DNA of 64,000 nt from Gigaspora margarita (lineage: Eukaryota; Glomeromycota; Glomeromycetes; Diversisporales; Gigasporaceae): NCBI GenBank assembly GCA_009809945.1, contig WTPW01000017.1, positions 227,787-291,786 of the forward strand, in the 5' to 3' direction. The position numbers and the translations under genes were made by a program. Numbering within the stretch: position 1 is the first letter of the stretch; every line of letters starts with the position of its first letter. The notes under the pieces were generated by a model. The model did no database searches, had not been told where the DNA came from, and saw nothing but the letters and a program-made list of their open reading frames with translations. Positions 48,610 to 59,781 of the stretch are shown piece by piece.

Positions 48610-49131
48610 TGTCACGGTTAAAATGTTTAACCGGCGGCTTAAATGCGAATTGGTAACACCAGAAGACTCCAGTGACCCAAGCCATCCGACATTACAAGGC
48701 ATTTGGTTGTGGCGGAGGCTTGGAGGTAATATTTGTTGTTTGTATGCAATGGGCGGAGGCACAGGTTATTGTTGTCCATATATTGTTGGATAAACTAGTA
48801 ATTGTTGGCCCTTGGTTGTTGGCACGCCAAGAGTTATTGCCACTATGGCTTGTAAAATTAGTACGAGGCTTTTCAAGCAATGCTGCTCGCGGCCCGCAAG
48901 TAGTGTTGAGAGTACTAGAAATCGCGAAAGAAATTAAAAGCGCAGTAGTTTATAGTAAATTAAAATGTATTTAAAGCCTGAGATTTCCCCTTAATAAAGT
49001 TCATCTCAGACTTCACCTATCTCCTAAATACGAATTAAAAAGAAACTGTCCTTTAATAATAAACTAATTTAAGTTGCGACTGGAGTTAAACTGTGCGATC
49101 ATGCACATTGCTCTCCCAACCAGACGTAACA
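48610..49131. mobile_element. Solo LTR (Gypsy-like), 522 bp
   Basis: The segment begins TGTCACGG and ends CGTAACA, the TG...CA short inverted ends (TGTYACG/CGTRACA) common in Ty3/Gypsy LTRs. It is clearly richer in GC than its surroundings and contains an aataaa sequence near 48992. Flanks are tatat/atata, so a 5-bp TSD cannot be proved. No internal retroviral-type genes adjoin it. A 100-codon frame within it (48672-48974) has no recognisable domain. Confidence 0.65.
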
Positions 49132-49175
49132 ATATATATATATATTTAATTTAGACATTTCGACAAGATTTAGAC

Positions 49176-50719
49176 TAGAGATGGGGAAAATGCGCATTTT
49201 ATAATAAAATGCGCATGAATGCGCATTAATGCGCATGATATATAAAATGCGCATGATACCGCATGATAAAAAATTTTTTTCTAATTTTTATCTTCATTAT
49301 TGATAATACATCTAAATAAAGGTACTACATATTGATTCTGAATCAGATTTTGCCTACATACATAAATTTTTACAAGTTAGCTNATTGTAAACTTCATCGT
49401 TGCTTATCTTATATAATTTGAGAATATATTGAATATATTAAATTATCCATATCTCAGTTAATCTAATTTCAAAGATACAAAGTGTGCATAATGAACAGAA
49501 GACAATTTTTAAATCTCAAAGATATAAAAAATTATTGTAAAAATAGATAAATACAATTGATTATTAATTCATAGTAATAGATTAATTACTATCACGAATC
49601 TAATATGAATTACTGAATTAATAGCAATAATTACAGATTTAATCGTATCGTCATCTTAATTTAAATTTTCTCACGGTCTGATTACTGCCTTCGGATATAG
49701 CAAATCAAAAATGGAAGTGCAATTGAATTTTTTTTTATTCTCATTATTAAGCAGCGCCAATTATCGTTTATTTTACAATCACATATGAAATTAGTAGGTA
49801 TTTTTGTGCAGACAGGACATTTGTGACTGCGGGATAATTTTATTTTGTTTTGATTGATTCCCTTACAATGTCATTTTTTGCAACTAGAGAATTTGTATTA
49901 GTATTCACCGACACATTTCTTCACAATTACATTATCTCATATCAATTGTTAATGAATTTGAATTGTGATGACATTCCAGATAATAACTTGCACATCGATA
50001 TATTAGTCTTAACATTTTGATCACGGGTTATATAACCAATCAAAAGCGTAAAAGAACAATAACTTGATTATATTACTATATTAATTTTAGCACACTGATC
50101 ACCTTTTGAATATAACTGTGATTTTATTGGTTGGTAGATCGACATAAAACTACAAATCGCTGAGAAAATTGGTTGATTATCAGATAATCTGTGCGGCAAA
50201 AAATTACGACTAGAAATTTTAGAAATCAATCATCTAAATATTTGGTTGAATGTAACTCTTTCTATATTTGCTAATATTTTTTTCTATCGCGGAGCATTTG
50301 TCGTGTTCTTGCACTTATTCTTGAACTTGAGACCATTTATACAAAACGTTTTCAAATTTGTGACCATTTTTTAGCCCAAAATAGTTTGTAAATATTAGGC
50401 AATCAAACAGCAAAAGTAAATTTGGCAAATTCACGTTTCACGATTTTGTGTTGTTTAAGGGCGTTTAATAAGAGCGTTAAAAATGATAATATTTACTCAA
50501 ATGTTATAATAATTACTCGCCCATAATAATCGTCATAATCATCTTATGTATTTCTGGACATTTAGTTCACATTTTTCAGATACGACCAACAAAAATGTTA
50601 AAGTGATCAGACCCAGAATTGAAGTATATAGATAGTTTAGAATTTAATTACACTTATTTTATATTAATTTTTCTATATAAAATTTTGATGGGATAAAATG
50701 CGCATGAAATCCATCTCTA
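49176..50719. mobile_element. 1.54-kb hAT-like non-autonomous element, perfect 8-bp TSD
   Basis: Ends tagagatggggaaaatgcgc and 'gcgcatgaaatccatctcta' are flanked by atttagac at 49168-49175 and 50720-50727, exact. Subterminally, 'aaaatgcgcat' and 'gaatgcgcattaatgcgcat' repeat near the left end and 'ataaaatgcgcatg' at the right, possible transposase-binding repeats. TAGAG termini and the TSD fit hAT. No open frame of useful length, so the transposase is absent. One N at 49383. Confidence 0.85.
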
Positions 50720-50833
50720 ATTTAGACATTTTGGCATAATTTATATTTCCGACATTATTTTAGAATTTTGGCAGACTGAATATCAAATGTCGAAATATTT
50801 TTACAAGCTAAAATCAAAATTCAGCTAACAACA

Positions 50834-51339
50834 TGATTTTACGTATGTAACGTACGTACGTTGTGGAAGGCGGGACTGGTACCAAGGATGATGGATGTTA
50901 ATAATGTCTGATGAGTGACAAAACCCTCGTCATTGACGATTGACGAAACCATTTCGTCAAGTGACTTCCAATGATGAATTGACGATTGACGAAACCTATG
51001 GCGCTTGATGATGCCTATGATGATCGATGAAATCTATGACGATTGATGATGCCTAAACAATTTCTGGGCTGAAGATCGCTTCCAATCTCAAAAACAAATG
51101 CAAAACAAAAAAAAACAATATGAAATTTTATTACAGCTGTTTTAAAAAATAGTGGGACATGTGATGAATTTTGTGATGATCATTTAGATAATAAAATTTT
51201 CGGATATAACGCAATACATACTATAAATGTTGAAAATATTTAAATAAAGATATATTAACAAGATTAAAATTAGTTTATTAAATTAAAAAAAAAATAAGCA
51301 AAATGTTTGTTATCATACCCCAAAATTTTTGAATTTTTT
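50834..51339. other. Intergenic DNA with tgacgattgacgaaacc repeats
   Basis: 'tgacgattgacgaaacc' occurs at 50935 and 50983, and diverged forms ('atgacgattgatgatgcc') follow to 51055. No gene. Confidence 0.55.
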
Positions 51340-51990
51340 TAAACTTTGAGTAACGATATTTTGACAACTACCAAATCAATTTTAATAACCTTTTTTTATT
51401 TGAATTCCACAGATTTGTAGAATTTAAATAAAAAAATGTTTATCAAATTTGGCTTGATGGTTGTTGTGACATTATTTTTCAAAGTTTTTAAAAAAACTGA
51501 CTATCGAAATAAAGGCTGCCAAAATTTTTTCTAACTTTTTTGAGATATAGCAACACTGGTAATGATTACCAGTGGTAATAATTAGCAGATCTTATTATAT
51601 TTGGGCGATGATATCTAAACATCTACCATGCCAAGTTCATGAACTTCTTTATTTGAATTCTACAGATTCATAGAATTTATATAAAAAAAGTTTATCAAAA
51701 TTGATTTGATGGTTATTGAGATATCGTTGCTCAAGTTTAAAAAAAATCTTGATGCAGCCTTTATTTTGTAGATGTTTTGCATCTTTTAAAACTTTGATAA
51801 TAATAATTGACAACCACCAAGCCAAATTTTATGATCATTTTTTTTATTTGTATTTTACGAATCTGTAGAATTTAAATAAAAAAAGAAGTCATTAAAATTG
51901 ACTTTGTGTTGTCGAGATACCATTGCTCTAAGTTTAAAAAAATTCAAAACGTCTATCAAAATAAAGGTTACGTCAAATTTTTGTTTTCCG
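51340..51990. repeat. Three-copy diverged direct repeat
   Basis: 'tttatttgaattccacaga', 'tgtagaatttaaataaaaaa' and 'gatggttgttg' near 51397 recur at about 51640 and 51850, each followed by 'ttgctc(a/t)aagtttaaaaaaa' or a variant. Period about 200-240 bases. No gene. Confidence 0.7.
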
Positions 51991-52172
51991 AAGTTTTTCT
52001 TTATATAGATTCTACATTTCTTTGGCAATTTCATTAATAGAATCCTATGATAAATCCTGAGACTTGTTATCTGCTAAATACAATAGTGTATTATACTAGA
52101 CCACTTGAGTAATGTTTAATGAGCTGACGATTTTTCTTGCTGATTCACAAATGAGTTATTATAATTGGACAT
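51981..52172 (-). pseudogene. 5' fragment of a third Sel1-family gene
   Basis: From ATG 52172 the minus strand reads MSNYNNSFVNQQEKSSAH, then a stop. In shifted frames it goes on to LADNKSQDLS, stop, DSINEIAKEM, stop, NLYKEKLRK. This follows the leader of the two Sel1 genes upstream (QDFSQDFLNDIVKEICNLYKKEKLKG) in order, with two further in-frame stops and at least one frameshift. No Sel1 repeats follow. It keeps the native ATG that the other two copies have lost or truncated. Confidence 0.72.
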
Positions 52173-53680
52173 TTTGATGTTGTTACTATTTGGTTCGGAA
52201 GAGCGAGTTACAACGATTACTAAAAAGGAAGGGATGGTTGGAATGTATGTCTTTATCACGGACTCAAGTGATGAGACGACAAGGGAAGTTTATTTTAATA
52301 AAAAGAAATGATTGAATTAATTTATAATAATGGGATTACAAAGTATTAAACGGATAAGCAAGAATATTAACGAATAAGAAAAATAAAAAATATTAAATTC
52401 AATATAAAACTTAAAACATTCTCAAGTTTTAAAAAGAATAAGGAAGATTATAGAACTTTGTTATAGCCAAATTTGAAGGATATTTATACGTGTACCAGGA
52501 ACGGAGTGATATTGAAGATTTCACGTAGTGTATGGTTATATTGCATCTTGTTGGATAAGTGCATATGGCGAAGCAAGGGTGTGAATGTATATAGAAACTT
52601 TGAATGTTACATCATCACATCTGATGTAACATTTTATCTTGTATTTTGTGTCGCATAAAATTGTTAGTCTAACTTTTAAAATGCGATACTTGATTCGTAA
52701 TTTATTTTCTCATGGTGGTCGCTTAATTGTTGATCTTGGTTGCCGTTATACTATTCTATAACAAGATTCGTAAAATCTTAAATACTGATTCCTTCAAATT
52801 CGCTTCCCAAATTGTTTTATAATCGCCGTGTTTCTTGGCATAAACAATGAATTATTTGAATATAGGAATTGATTGGATTTATATTTCTGAATCATGATAT
52901 ATTAATTCTCTAAATAATTCGTCGGATAATAATAATTATAATAATAATAATACCAAATGCGTATTCATTGTATGCGTATATGTTGTACGTCGGAATAGAA
53001 TCTTGGTAGATTTAGAATCAATATAAGTTGATTCTAAATACACTTATTTTGAAACGAAACTTTAAATTCACTCAAATCGGCAAAGAATTTCGAACTAACT
53101 TAAAGGTGATTACGAATCCATTTGGCGCATATTCAATTAAAAACATATAATTAATTTAATCAGCAGCTATGATACAGTGTATCTTACATTGTAACTTGCA
53201 TTGTAATTTACATTTCCCAACCTTACGATAGTTTAACTTCGTGATTATAATGATGATTTTTTTTTAATCACTTGAATTTTATTAAATACAATAAATTTGA
53301 CATTTAAAAGTATTAAAAATTGACCTAGGTCATTCTTCAACCGATAAAAATAAACGTACGCACGTTAATTAAGAATTGGCAAAATATTTAATTGACGCTG
53401 AACATATTCTAGTCATTTATTCTGGCTACATTAATTATTGCAAAACATGATTAACAAGGCAATTTACTTTTTGCATTTATTCTAGCTACATTACCTTGAT
53501 TATTGGGAGGACAGTTACTTCTGCGAGGCAATTTACTTTTTGGTTTGTCTCTCATTTCGGGATAAACCATTACTATGAAGAAACATACGGGTGTGGCCTT
53601 TCTGCTAACGAACAACCTACGCAGTTGTTTATAGAATCATGCAACATGCTCTTTCTTTTCCATTTTCCATTCATTTTCGT
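52173..53680. other. Intergenic DNA, no gene seen
   Basis: ataata microsatellite at about 52931-52955. 52990-53120 has 'aagttgattctaaata' and 'gaactaacttaaaggtgatt', loosely resembling the arms of the 46189 element. Nothing else supported. Confidence 0.4.
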
Positions 53681-53681
53681 A

Positions 53682-53826
53682 TTATGACTGTCGTTCCGAT
53701 AGGCCATAAATTATAATTATTTTGTGACTGTCGTCTCAACAGGCCACATTTAACGTTTCTCAGCATACAATCCTAACGGATCCCACCACCTACTCTTATC
53801 TATGACTGCCGTCACGACAGCCCACA
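53682..53826. repeat. Three spaced hairpin motifs tgactgYcgt...acagYcca
   Basis: The motif occurs at 53684 (gactgtcgttccgataggcc), 53726 (gactgtcgtctcaacaggcc) and 53803 (gactgccgtcacgacagccc), each able to form a short stem. The copies are 42 and 77 bases apart and the DNA between them differs. This is unlike the surrounding AT-rich sequence. Confidence 0.6.
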
Positions 53827-53956
53827 CAAATAATGCGTTGCTCTAACGCAGGTAGGTGGGAGGGGTCGATATAACCAGGACGAAAGTTGGGTTCGCAGAA
53901 AAGACAAAGTTAATTCCCATTATTTTTCATTTACTAAATATACGATAATCCAATTA

Positions 53957-55328
53957 CCGTATTTACGTGAAATGACGTGCACCTGCGCGTTATTTCGAGG
54001 AGATGCATGTTATTTCGAGTACGCACATGGGCATTATTTTGAGGTAAAGGTCTAATTTCGATCCACCTCTACCGTATTTGCGCGTAATAGCGGGCCGGGC
54101 GTTAATTCGGATTTTGATTTTTAAAAAATTGAGCTTTTTTGCTCAAAATAGTGCCCATGCATGTCCCGAAATAATGCGCACCCACCTTATATAATATAGT
54201 GCTCAAAGCGGGTTCATATCATTTCACCAACAATCACTTCAAATACTGAAAAGTTCTCTTCATAGACAGTTTATTTCATCGACAGCTCATTTCGCAAGTT
54301 TTTTTTTATAATTGTTTTAACCTTAACTCTAATTTTAAACTCAACTCTAACGACATTGATTAGAATTACATGTCAGTGAAATGGGCTGTCAAGAATATAC
54401 TGTTTACTGTAACTATTAAGGTGGGAGTGCGTATGCGTTTAGCAAATTTAACTCTAATAGTTACTAGAAGATAAGTTTATGATTTACTCAAATAGAGGTC
54501 TCTTCAACACTACTCTAGTTTACTTCCTTTATTTTTCTTAAGTAAAATCAGGGAAACTTTTCTAATATTGTATTCTATTGTAAGTCTTCATTGAAGTCGA
54601 ATTCATTTGTTTATATACATTTGAATTTAATGGATGACACATTAACAGCACTTTAACATGTTGTTTAACACGCTACGTGATGGTCCAGCACGTTAACGTG
54701 CTATTGAGAATGTTTATAATCTGCGCCCCTTAACACGTATATGTTAACACGTTAACGTGTTATGAAGATTTTACAAAAAGGGACGATTATATGTCAATCA
54801 TCAAGTTTACCCGGACTTCGACTAACATTTAATGAATTATAAAAAAAATAGAAATGAAAGTTATCTATACTAAATAAAGAGAAGAACTATTTACAAATTG
54901 GGGGTAAACTAATTGGGAAATTTGAATCTAATGTTACAATTTCGAATTGTGATACTACGAAATGAACTTATCTGTAAATTAATCATCTGTAAAAATAAGC
55001 TTGTTAAAGAAGTAAGTTCAATGTCATTAAAGTGTTTATCGGTGATCGAACCAATTCCAAATACTGGTACAGGATTTCAAAAAAGAAAAAGACATTTTGA
55101 CTCAAAATAAGGCGCATGCGCATTTCAAAATAACGCGCAGGGGTCCAAAATAATGCGCAGGAGAGCGTTATTACGCGCAAATACAGTAAATGCTTATTAA
55201 AGCATTAGTATGTGGGGTGTGCATTATTTTGGGACGCACATGGGCGTTATTTTGAAACCAACTATGCTATTTTAAGGAAATCCAATTTTTGAAATAATGC
55301 CCATGTGCGTTATTTCACGTAAATACGG
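53957..55328. mobile_element. 1.37-kb CCGTATTT-family element, TA duplication
   Basis: Ends ccgtatttacgtgaaat and atttcacgtaaatacgg are perfect complements, flanked by TA (53955-53956, 55329-55330). Subterminal 'gcgttatttcgag', 'gcacatgggcattattttga' and complements repeat several times. A second pair of ends of the same type lies just inside (54072-55186). The 65-codon frame at 54913-55110 has no recognisable domain. Tc1/mariner-like by TSD only. Confidence 0.78.
54072..55186. mobile_element. Inner CCGTATTT-family ends within the 53957 element
   Basis: Left ccgtatttgcgcgtaat and right attacgcgcaaatacag, also flanked by TA (54070-54071, 55187-55188), sit about 115 and 142 bases inside the outer ends. 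Either one family member inserted into another at a TA site, or the ends were duplicated. Two 16-18 base palindromes, agcacgttaacgtgct and taacacgttaacgtgtta, lie inside at about 54689 and 54743. Confidence 0.62.
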
Positions 55329-55330
55329 TA

Positions 55331-56374
55331 CCTCTAATTAATCAATTAACTAGTTATCTCATACGCACTGACAGACTAATCACTATAACCATACTTTATC
55401 AATAATCTTATCACTAATTATCTGATTACCTCATACTTACGTTCTATCAGTCAACCGATCGATCGATCATGTGATCGTAACCAGGATTATCACATGTTTG
55501 ATTGGATGGCACAAGATTCGATACCTCGATACTTATGTATCGAGCAGCCATTTTACATTTTTAGCCACTAGTTGTGCTTGTAAAACTTCGCACACTTATA
55601 ACTTTTGAAGGAATATTATCCAATTTGGATTGGGCCCTAAAGAAAAACTTTATTTTTTGTAGTTATTGAAATTAAATCAACTTGATGTTTATTAAGAAGT
55701 TTATTAGCGACAAATTGGTTTTGTCACAACTAGAAATGGGCAAGAAGGTATTTTTCTGTATCATGCATGTGCATAGTATGCTGCATGCATGCATGCAGAT
55801 TTATACAACACAGTTTAGAATATACATATACAATATTTAATAGTAACAAGAAAGCGTCAGACAAATGCAGTGAACTATGCGAATTATAATTAATTATTGA
55901 GTATCAAAATATTAGAACAGAAATTAGTGTAGGTAGTTCTATATATACATGAGGACGAAAGCATTTCGGGTTTGAAAACCCAAAATTAAAATTTGAAGAC
56001 GAAATTGTTTTTGGCCTATTTTACTTGAAGGACGAAATTGTTTGATACTTTTTTTGAATAGACAAAATTATAAGGAACATATCTATATAAATTTTATTTG
56101 CTCTTCCTTATAAAAAATTTTAATTTTCTCTAATAAAGACGAAATAGGCCTTTTTCAAAAATCAATTTTGGTGGCATCACTAGTTCTATAGCAATAGTGT
56201 AAGTTTTTTTTAATTTTTACTACCATTACAGTAGATGCATCTGTGTAATTTAAAATTCTTTTTACACATTTGCTAAAAGAATTATTTTATTCAAGCTTAT
56301 TCATCAAAGTAACAAAGTTTGGGCATTCTTAGATGAATTTTAAGACTCATTAATTAAAAATTCACTATTTTGTC
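55331..56374. other. Intergenic DNA, no gene seen
   Basis: 'tagcgacaaattggttttgtcac' (55707, one run of related words) resembles 46053-46075. A catgcatgcatgcatg tract lies at about 55783. No gene. Confidence 0.4.
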
Positions 56375-56840
56375 CTGCGGGTCGATAGCATAGTGGTTGC
56401 GCTCCCAGGACATTGCCTGTTCTTTACATAAGGTTGTCAGTTCAAGTCCCACAAACGGTAAAATTAACTACACACGATCATGTAAAGGACAACTTGAATT
56501 AGGATGCTAGGACCATGTTTGGATAGCTCAGCCACATCTCAGGTTTGGCTTGATAAAAGCTCTCTGGACATTTCAGATATATGTTGTGTAACTTGCTCTA
56601 ACAGGGTCTCAGGGTTCTTTCTGCTACATTCGGCCTCAGAGGTAAAAAACTTCTAGAAAATTTGGAATGAGGGTTGGCATCAGGTCGAACTCGCCTGCTA
56701 TTGGTGCTGGTTCCTTTTAAGAATTACTTGAACAGTCACAGTAAAATCCCCCAGTTGTAAATGGGTCAGCCGACTGAGTTCGGTTGGAATAAATAGGTTG
56801 GCTTAATACCGGTTAGCCACAGTAGAAATTAAAAATAGTA
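56375..56840 (+). mobile_element. tRNA-derived SINE
   Basis: A tRNA-like head at about 56378-56455 holds an A-box-like 'tagcatagtggttgcgct' and a B-box-like 'agttcaagtccc' about 55 bases on, the internal RNA polymerase III promoter. An unrelated body of about 380 bases follows to the A-rich 'aaattaaaaatagtaataga'. GC content is above the surroundings throughout. No perfect cloverleaf forms, so it is not called a functional tRNA gene. Limits approximate; TSD not found. Confidence 0.68.
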
Positions 56841-59154
56841 ATAGATAAACATATGTAGATCGTTACAAATGTAGAAAAAGATTTAGGGCCCAGTTGGGTT
56901 CCATGATAAATGACCTAAATAAAAATGCTGCCAACATTGCGGCTTCAGGTGTACGCCCGAAAAAATTTAAAAAAAAAATTCATTATTTTTTAAATTCTAT
57001 AATTTCAACATATAATAGCAATAACTTTACTGTATTAGTTAACTATAAGATACATTGTATTAAATTTGTCATAATTTCAATTTAATTTACTGTAAAAAAA
57101 TTCTATTACAAAACTTATAATCATAACTTGCTGTAAAAAATTTATTATAAAAAATTACATGCTACTGGTGGTACACTGTATGCGGTTAAAGTTGAGATAT
57201 TTTGTGTTGAAATCATAGTAATAAATTCTATTATGATTTATTGTGAAAATTCTATCATGATTTATTGTGAAATTTTGCATGAAACTTATTATCTTGATAC
57301 ACATTTTGTGTTGGAATTACAGTTGTGAATTCTAAATACTATGATTTACTGTAAACAATTTTGCTATAAAATTTTCTTTCTTTTTTTTTTTGCAAGCTTA
57401 TGACAATTGTAATGAAATTATGCAGTGGGCATTTTGTAATTGAAATCGACGTAAAGATTCATGCTTCTACAGGTTTAATTAGATGTACAGCTTAACATCA
57501 CAAAATTTGTATTTTGATCATCAAATCAATTCATTTAAAAATTTTTCCCGGCCACTCAAATAAAATATAATTAAATGTTTTTAGAAAAAATAAATTCTAC
57601 CATATGCAAATGTAAAAAAAAAGACACTGTAACTTCGTATCATAAGGAGTGTGAATCGATTAATATTGATGTTTTTGAGAAAAAACGAATACAACTTGTG
57701 CATCTAATATATGAATGTTTCGATTGATTAATCAGAGAAAATCATTTTAAAAAGCCTGTCTTATTAGAATATTATATGATAACACATATAGTTTTGATTT
57801 TCTTAGTGTAGTGAATGCCCTAACGCAGTATGGTTTTGAGTTAGTTCGTATTAGAGTTAACAGTTGTGGTTTCTATCACAATTTACAGTAAAAAATTTTG
57901 TTACAAAACTTAACGACTGTTGTGGTGATTTGCTGCAAAAAAAAATTTCAGTAAGATGCTTGATGTCATGACACTCAATATTTGAGATTATATTGTATAG
58001 GAAATTACAACATATCATTATTTTATAGTTATCGTATGGATATCTGGGTGTAACTAATTACGCACGAGTTTATACTTAAACTACATGGCCTTTGACCACG
58101 TGGTTTGGATATAAGCTAAGTTATCCACATAATAAATATATTATCGTACGGGTCTAAAGTAACAGCCCATGAGTCACTCTTTACTAATGATTTAAACATT
58201 TTATATTACTATTTACAGTAATTTTATCGCTTGTTCGTAATATTATCTCTTAATTATCCAATTTTATTTTTTCTTTTTTTAAATGTTGAAAAGCTACTTT
58301 ACTATTGCGACTTGAAGTCCAATGTTTTTATTTGTAGCAAGCATAAAAAAAACATGAAACAACTTATAATAAAAAAAAAAAGTCTTTAAAATATAGAACC
58401 AATTTATATCTATCTATATAAATATATTTATTTCTTTTTTGAAACTTTTAAGTAACCTAACAAGGAAAAAAATAGGTTCAGATTTATTTCAAACTTTAGA
58501 AAATGCTTTCTGGCCCCATTAATTCTTCGCCCAACAATTAAAAATTTTAAAAATCTACCAGTTATGAGAATTTTAAAAATTACTAAATCAAGTACTATAG
58601 CAGTATGTTATACTAGCACAGTTCATTAATATGGCCCAAAATTTTGCTGACACCACCATTCTAGATAGCGGTTAACCATACACTCTGTTATACAAGCATT
58701 ACTATTTCCTGGTACACTCTGTTATGCAAACATGACTGTATTCTTGGTATTTCCCATAGTTTGATCGATAATAATTGAAACTGAACCACATAATTTGAGA
58801 ACAATTCAAACGTGAAACTAAAGCTTTTTTTTTTAAAAAAAATTTTCATACTATAAAAATTTCATTCATTAAAATTCTTTTCAATTGATGCACTGCATAC
58901 AACATATTTAGAACTCCAATTTCACTGTCCAACAAATTTGACTATGACAATACTTCTTAACCAACTTTATTATTGTTCATTATAAGTTTATTAACAACAA
59001 TTAAGATATCAATTACATGTTATTATGGATAACCCCGCAATAACTGTATACAACAAAGATACTAAAAAAATTATCATAAAAGGCTAAAACTTGATTTAAA
59101 AATGATCACAATAAAGTCACTTGGTCTCGCAATAAGGATTGTTTGTTACTCATT
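56841..59154. other. Intergenic DNA with recurring ttactgtaaaaaa words
   Basis: 'tttactgtaaaaaaattcta' (57086), 'cttgctgtaaaaaatttatt' (57128), 'tttacagtaaaaaattttgt' (57883) and variants recur and suggest an old repeat. 58681-58735 has a doubled 'acactctgttat(a/g)caa' unit. No gene. Confidence 0.45.
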
Positions 59155-59331
59155 GGCAAATATTACTAGTACCACTGGTATTACTAGTATCACCAGTACT
59201 ACCAGTATCACCAATGCCACCAGTATCACCAGTGCCACCAGTATCACTAATGCCACCAGTATTACTAGTTCTACCAATATTACCAATACCACAAGTACCC
59301 CTAATACTACTAGTATCACCAGTATTACCAT
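59155..59331. repeat. Minisatellite of accagtatc/accagtgcc 9-mers
   Basis: About 19 diverged nine-base units of three triplets (acc, agt/aat, atc/att/gcc). Because the unit is a multiple of three it keeps long frames open on both strands; these are by-products and not genes. Confidence 0.85.
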
Positions 59332-59617
59332 TAGGGTTCCTCAAATTCAAATCAAATCAAATATTGGGTCAATTTGAATTTGATCAAATCAAATTGACCC
59401 TGATTTGAATTTGATTTGATTCAAATATTTGGATTTGAATTTGATTTGAATTTGAATTTTTAATAGTAATATTCAAATCAAATCAAATATTTGTCAAATC
59501 AAATCAAATTTGGCTAGATTTGAATTTGATCAAATCAAATATAGTCAAATTTGAATTTGAATTTGATCAAATATTTGATCCAAATATTTGAAGATCAAAT
59601 CAAATTGCGGAACCCTA
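59332..59617. mobile_element. 286-bp hAT-like MITE with perfect 8-bp TSD
   Basis: Ends tagggttcc and ggaaccct a are flanked by attaccat at 59324-59331 and 59618-59625, exact. The interior is built almost entirely of tcaaat/atttga words and so folds on itself in many registers. It lies at the end of the minisatellite, and its target duplication is made of minisatellite sequence. Confidence 0.82.
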
Positions 59618-59781
59618 ATTACCATGTTAATTGTTAATCAGTGAATAGTAAAAATTGGTGCCCATTGAAGATTTGTTCACTTGCTATAACAAACGACATC
59701 TCTATATTGCCATATCCATAGTTTATCAGATATTAATATACAAGCCATTACATACCAGTCTATCGAGATGTCACACCTAAA

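Larger units (their letters stand above)
48128..50833. mobile_element. Outer foldback element carrying two younger insertions
   Basis: The left end tgttgttagccgaa and the right end 'ttcagctaacaaca' are complementary. The arms hold 'gtcgaaatatatttcgac', 'gccgaaattctaaattt' and, at the right, 'aatttagacattttggc', 'ttagaattttggcag' and 'tgtcgaaatattttt'. Removing the solo LTR (48610-49131) and the hAT-like element (49176-50719) leaves about 640 bases. The TSD was not found. Confidence 0.55.

Noticed and set aside
48672-48974. 100-codon frame of higher GC as a possible host gene
   Set aside because: It falls inside a segment with TGTCACG...CGTAACA ends that is better explained as a solo LTR.
56378-56455. 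Functional tRNA gene
   Set aside because: A and B boxes are present but acceptor and anticodon stems do not pair convincingly, and a long body follows without a terminator; called a SINE head.
59102-59408. Long open frames of Thr/Ser/Ile or Val/Leu/Pro on both strands
   Set aside because: They arise from a tandem repeat whose unit is a multiple of three; no start context, domain or splice support.
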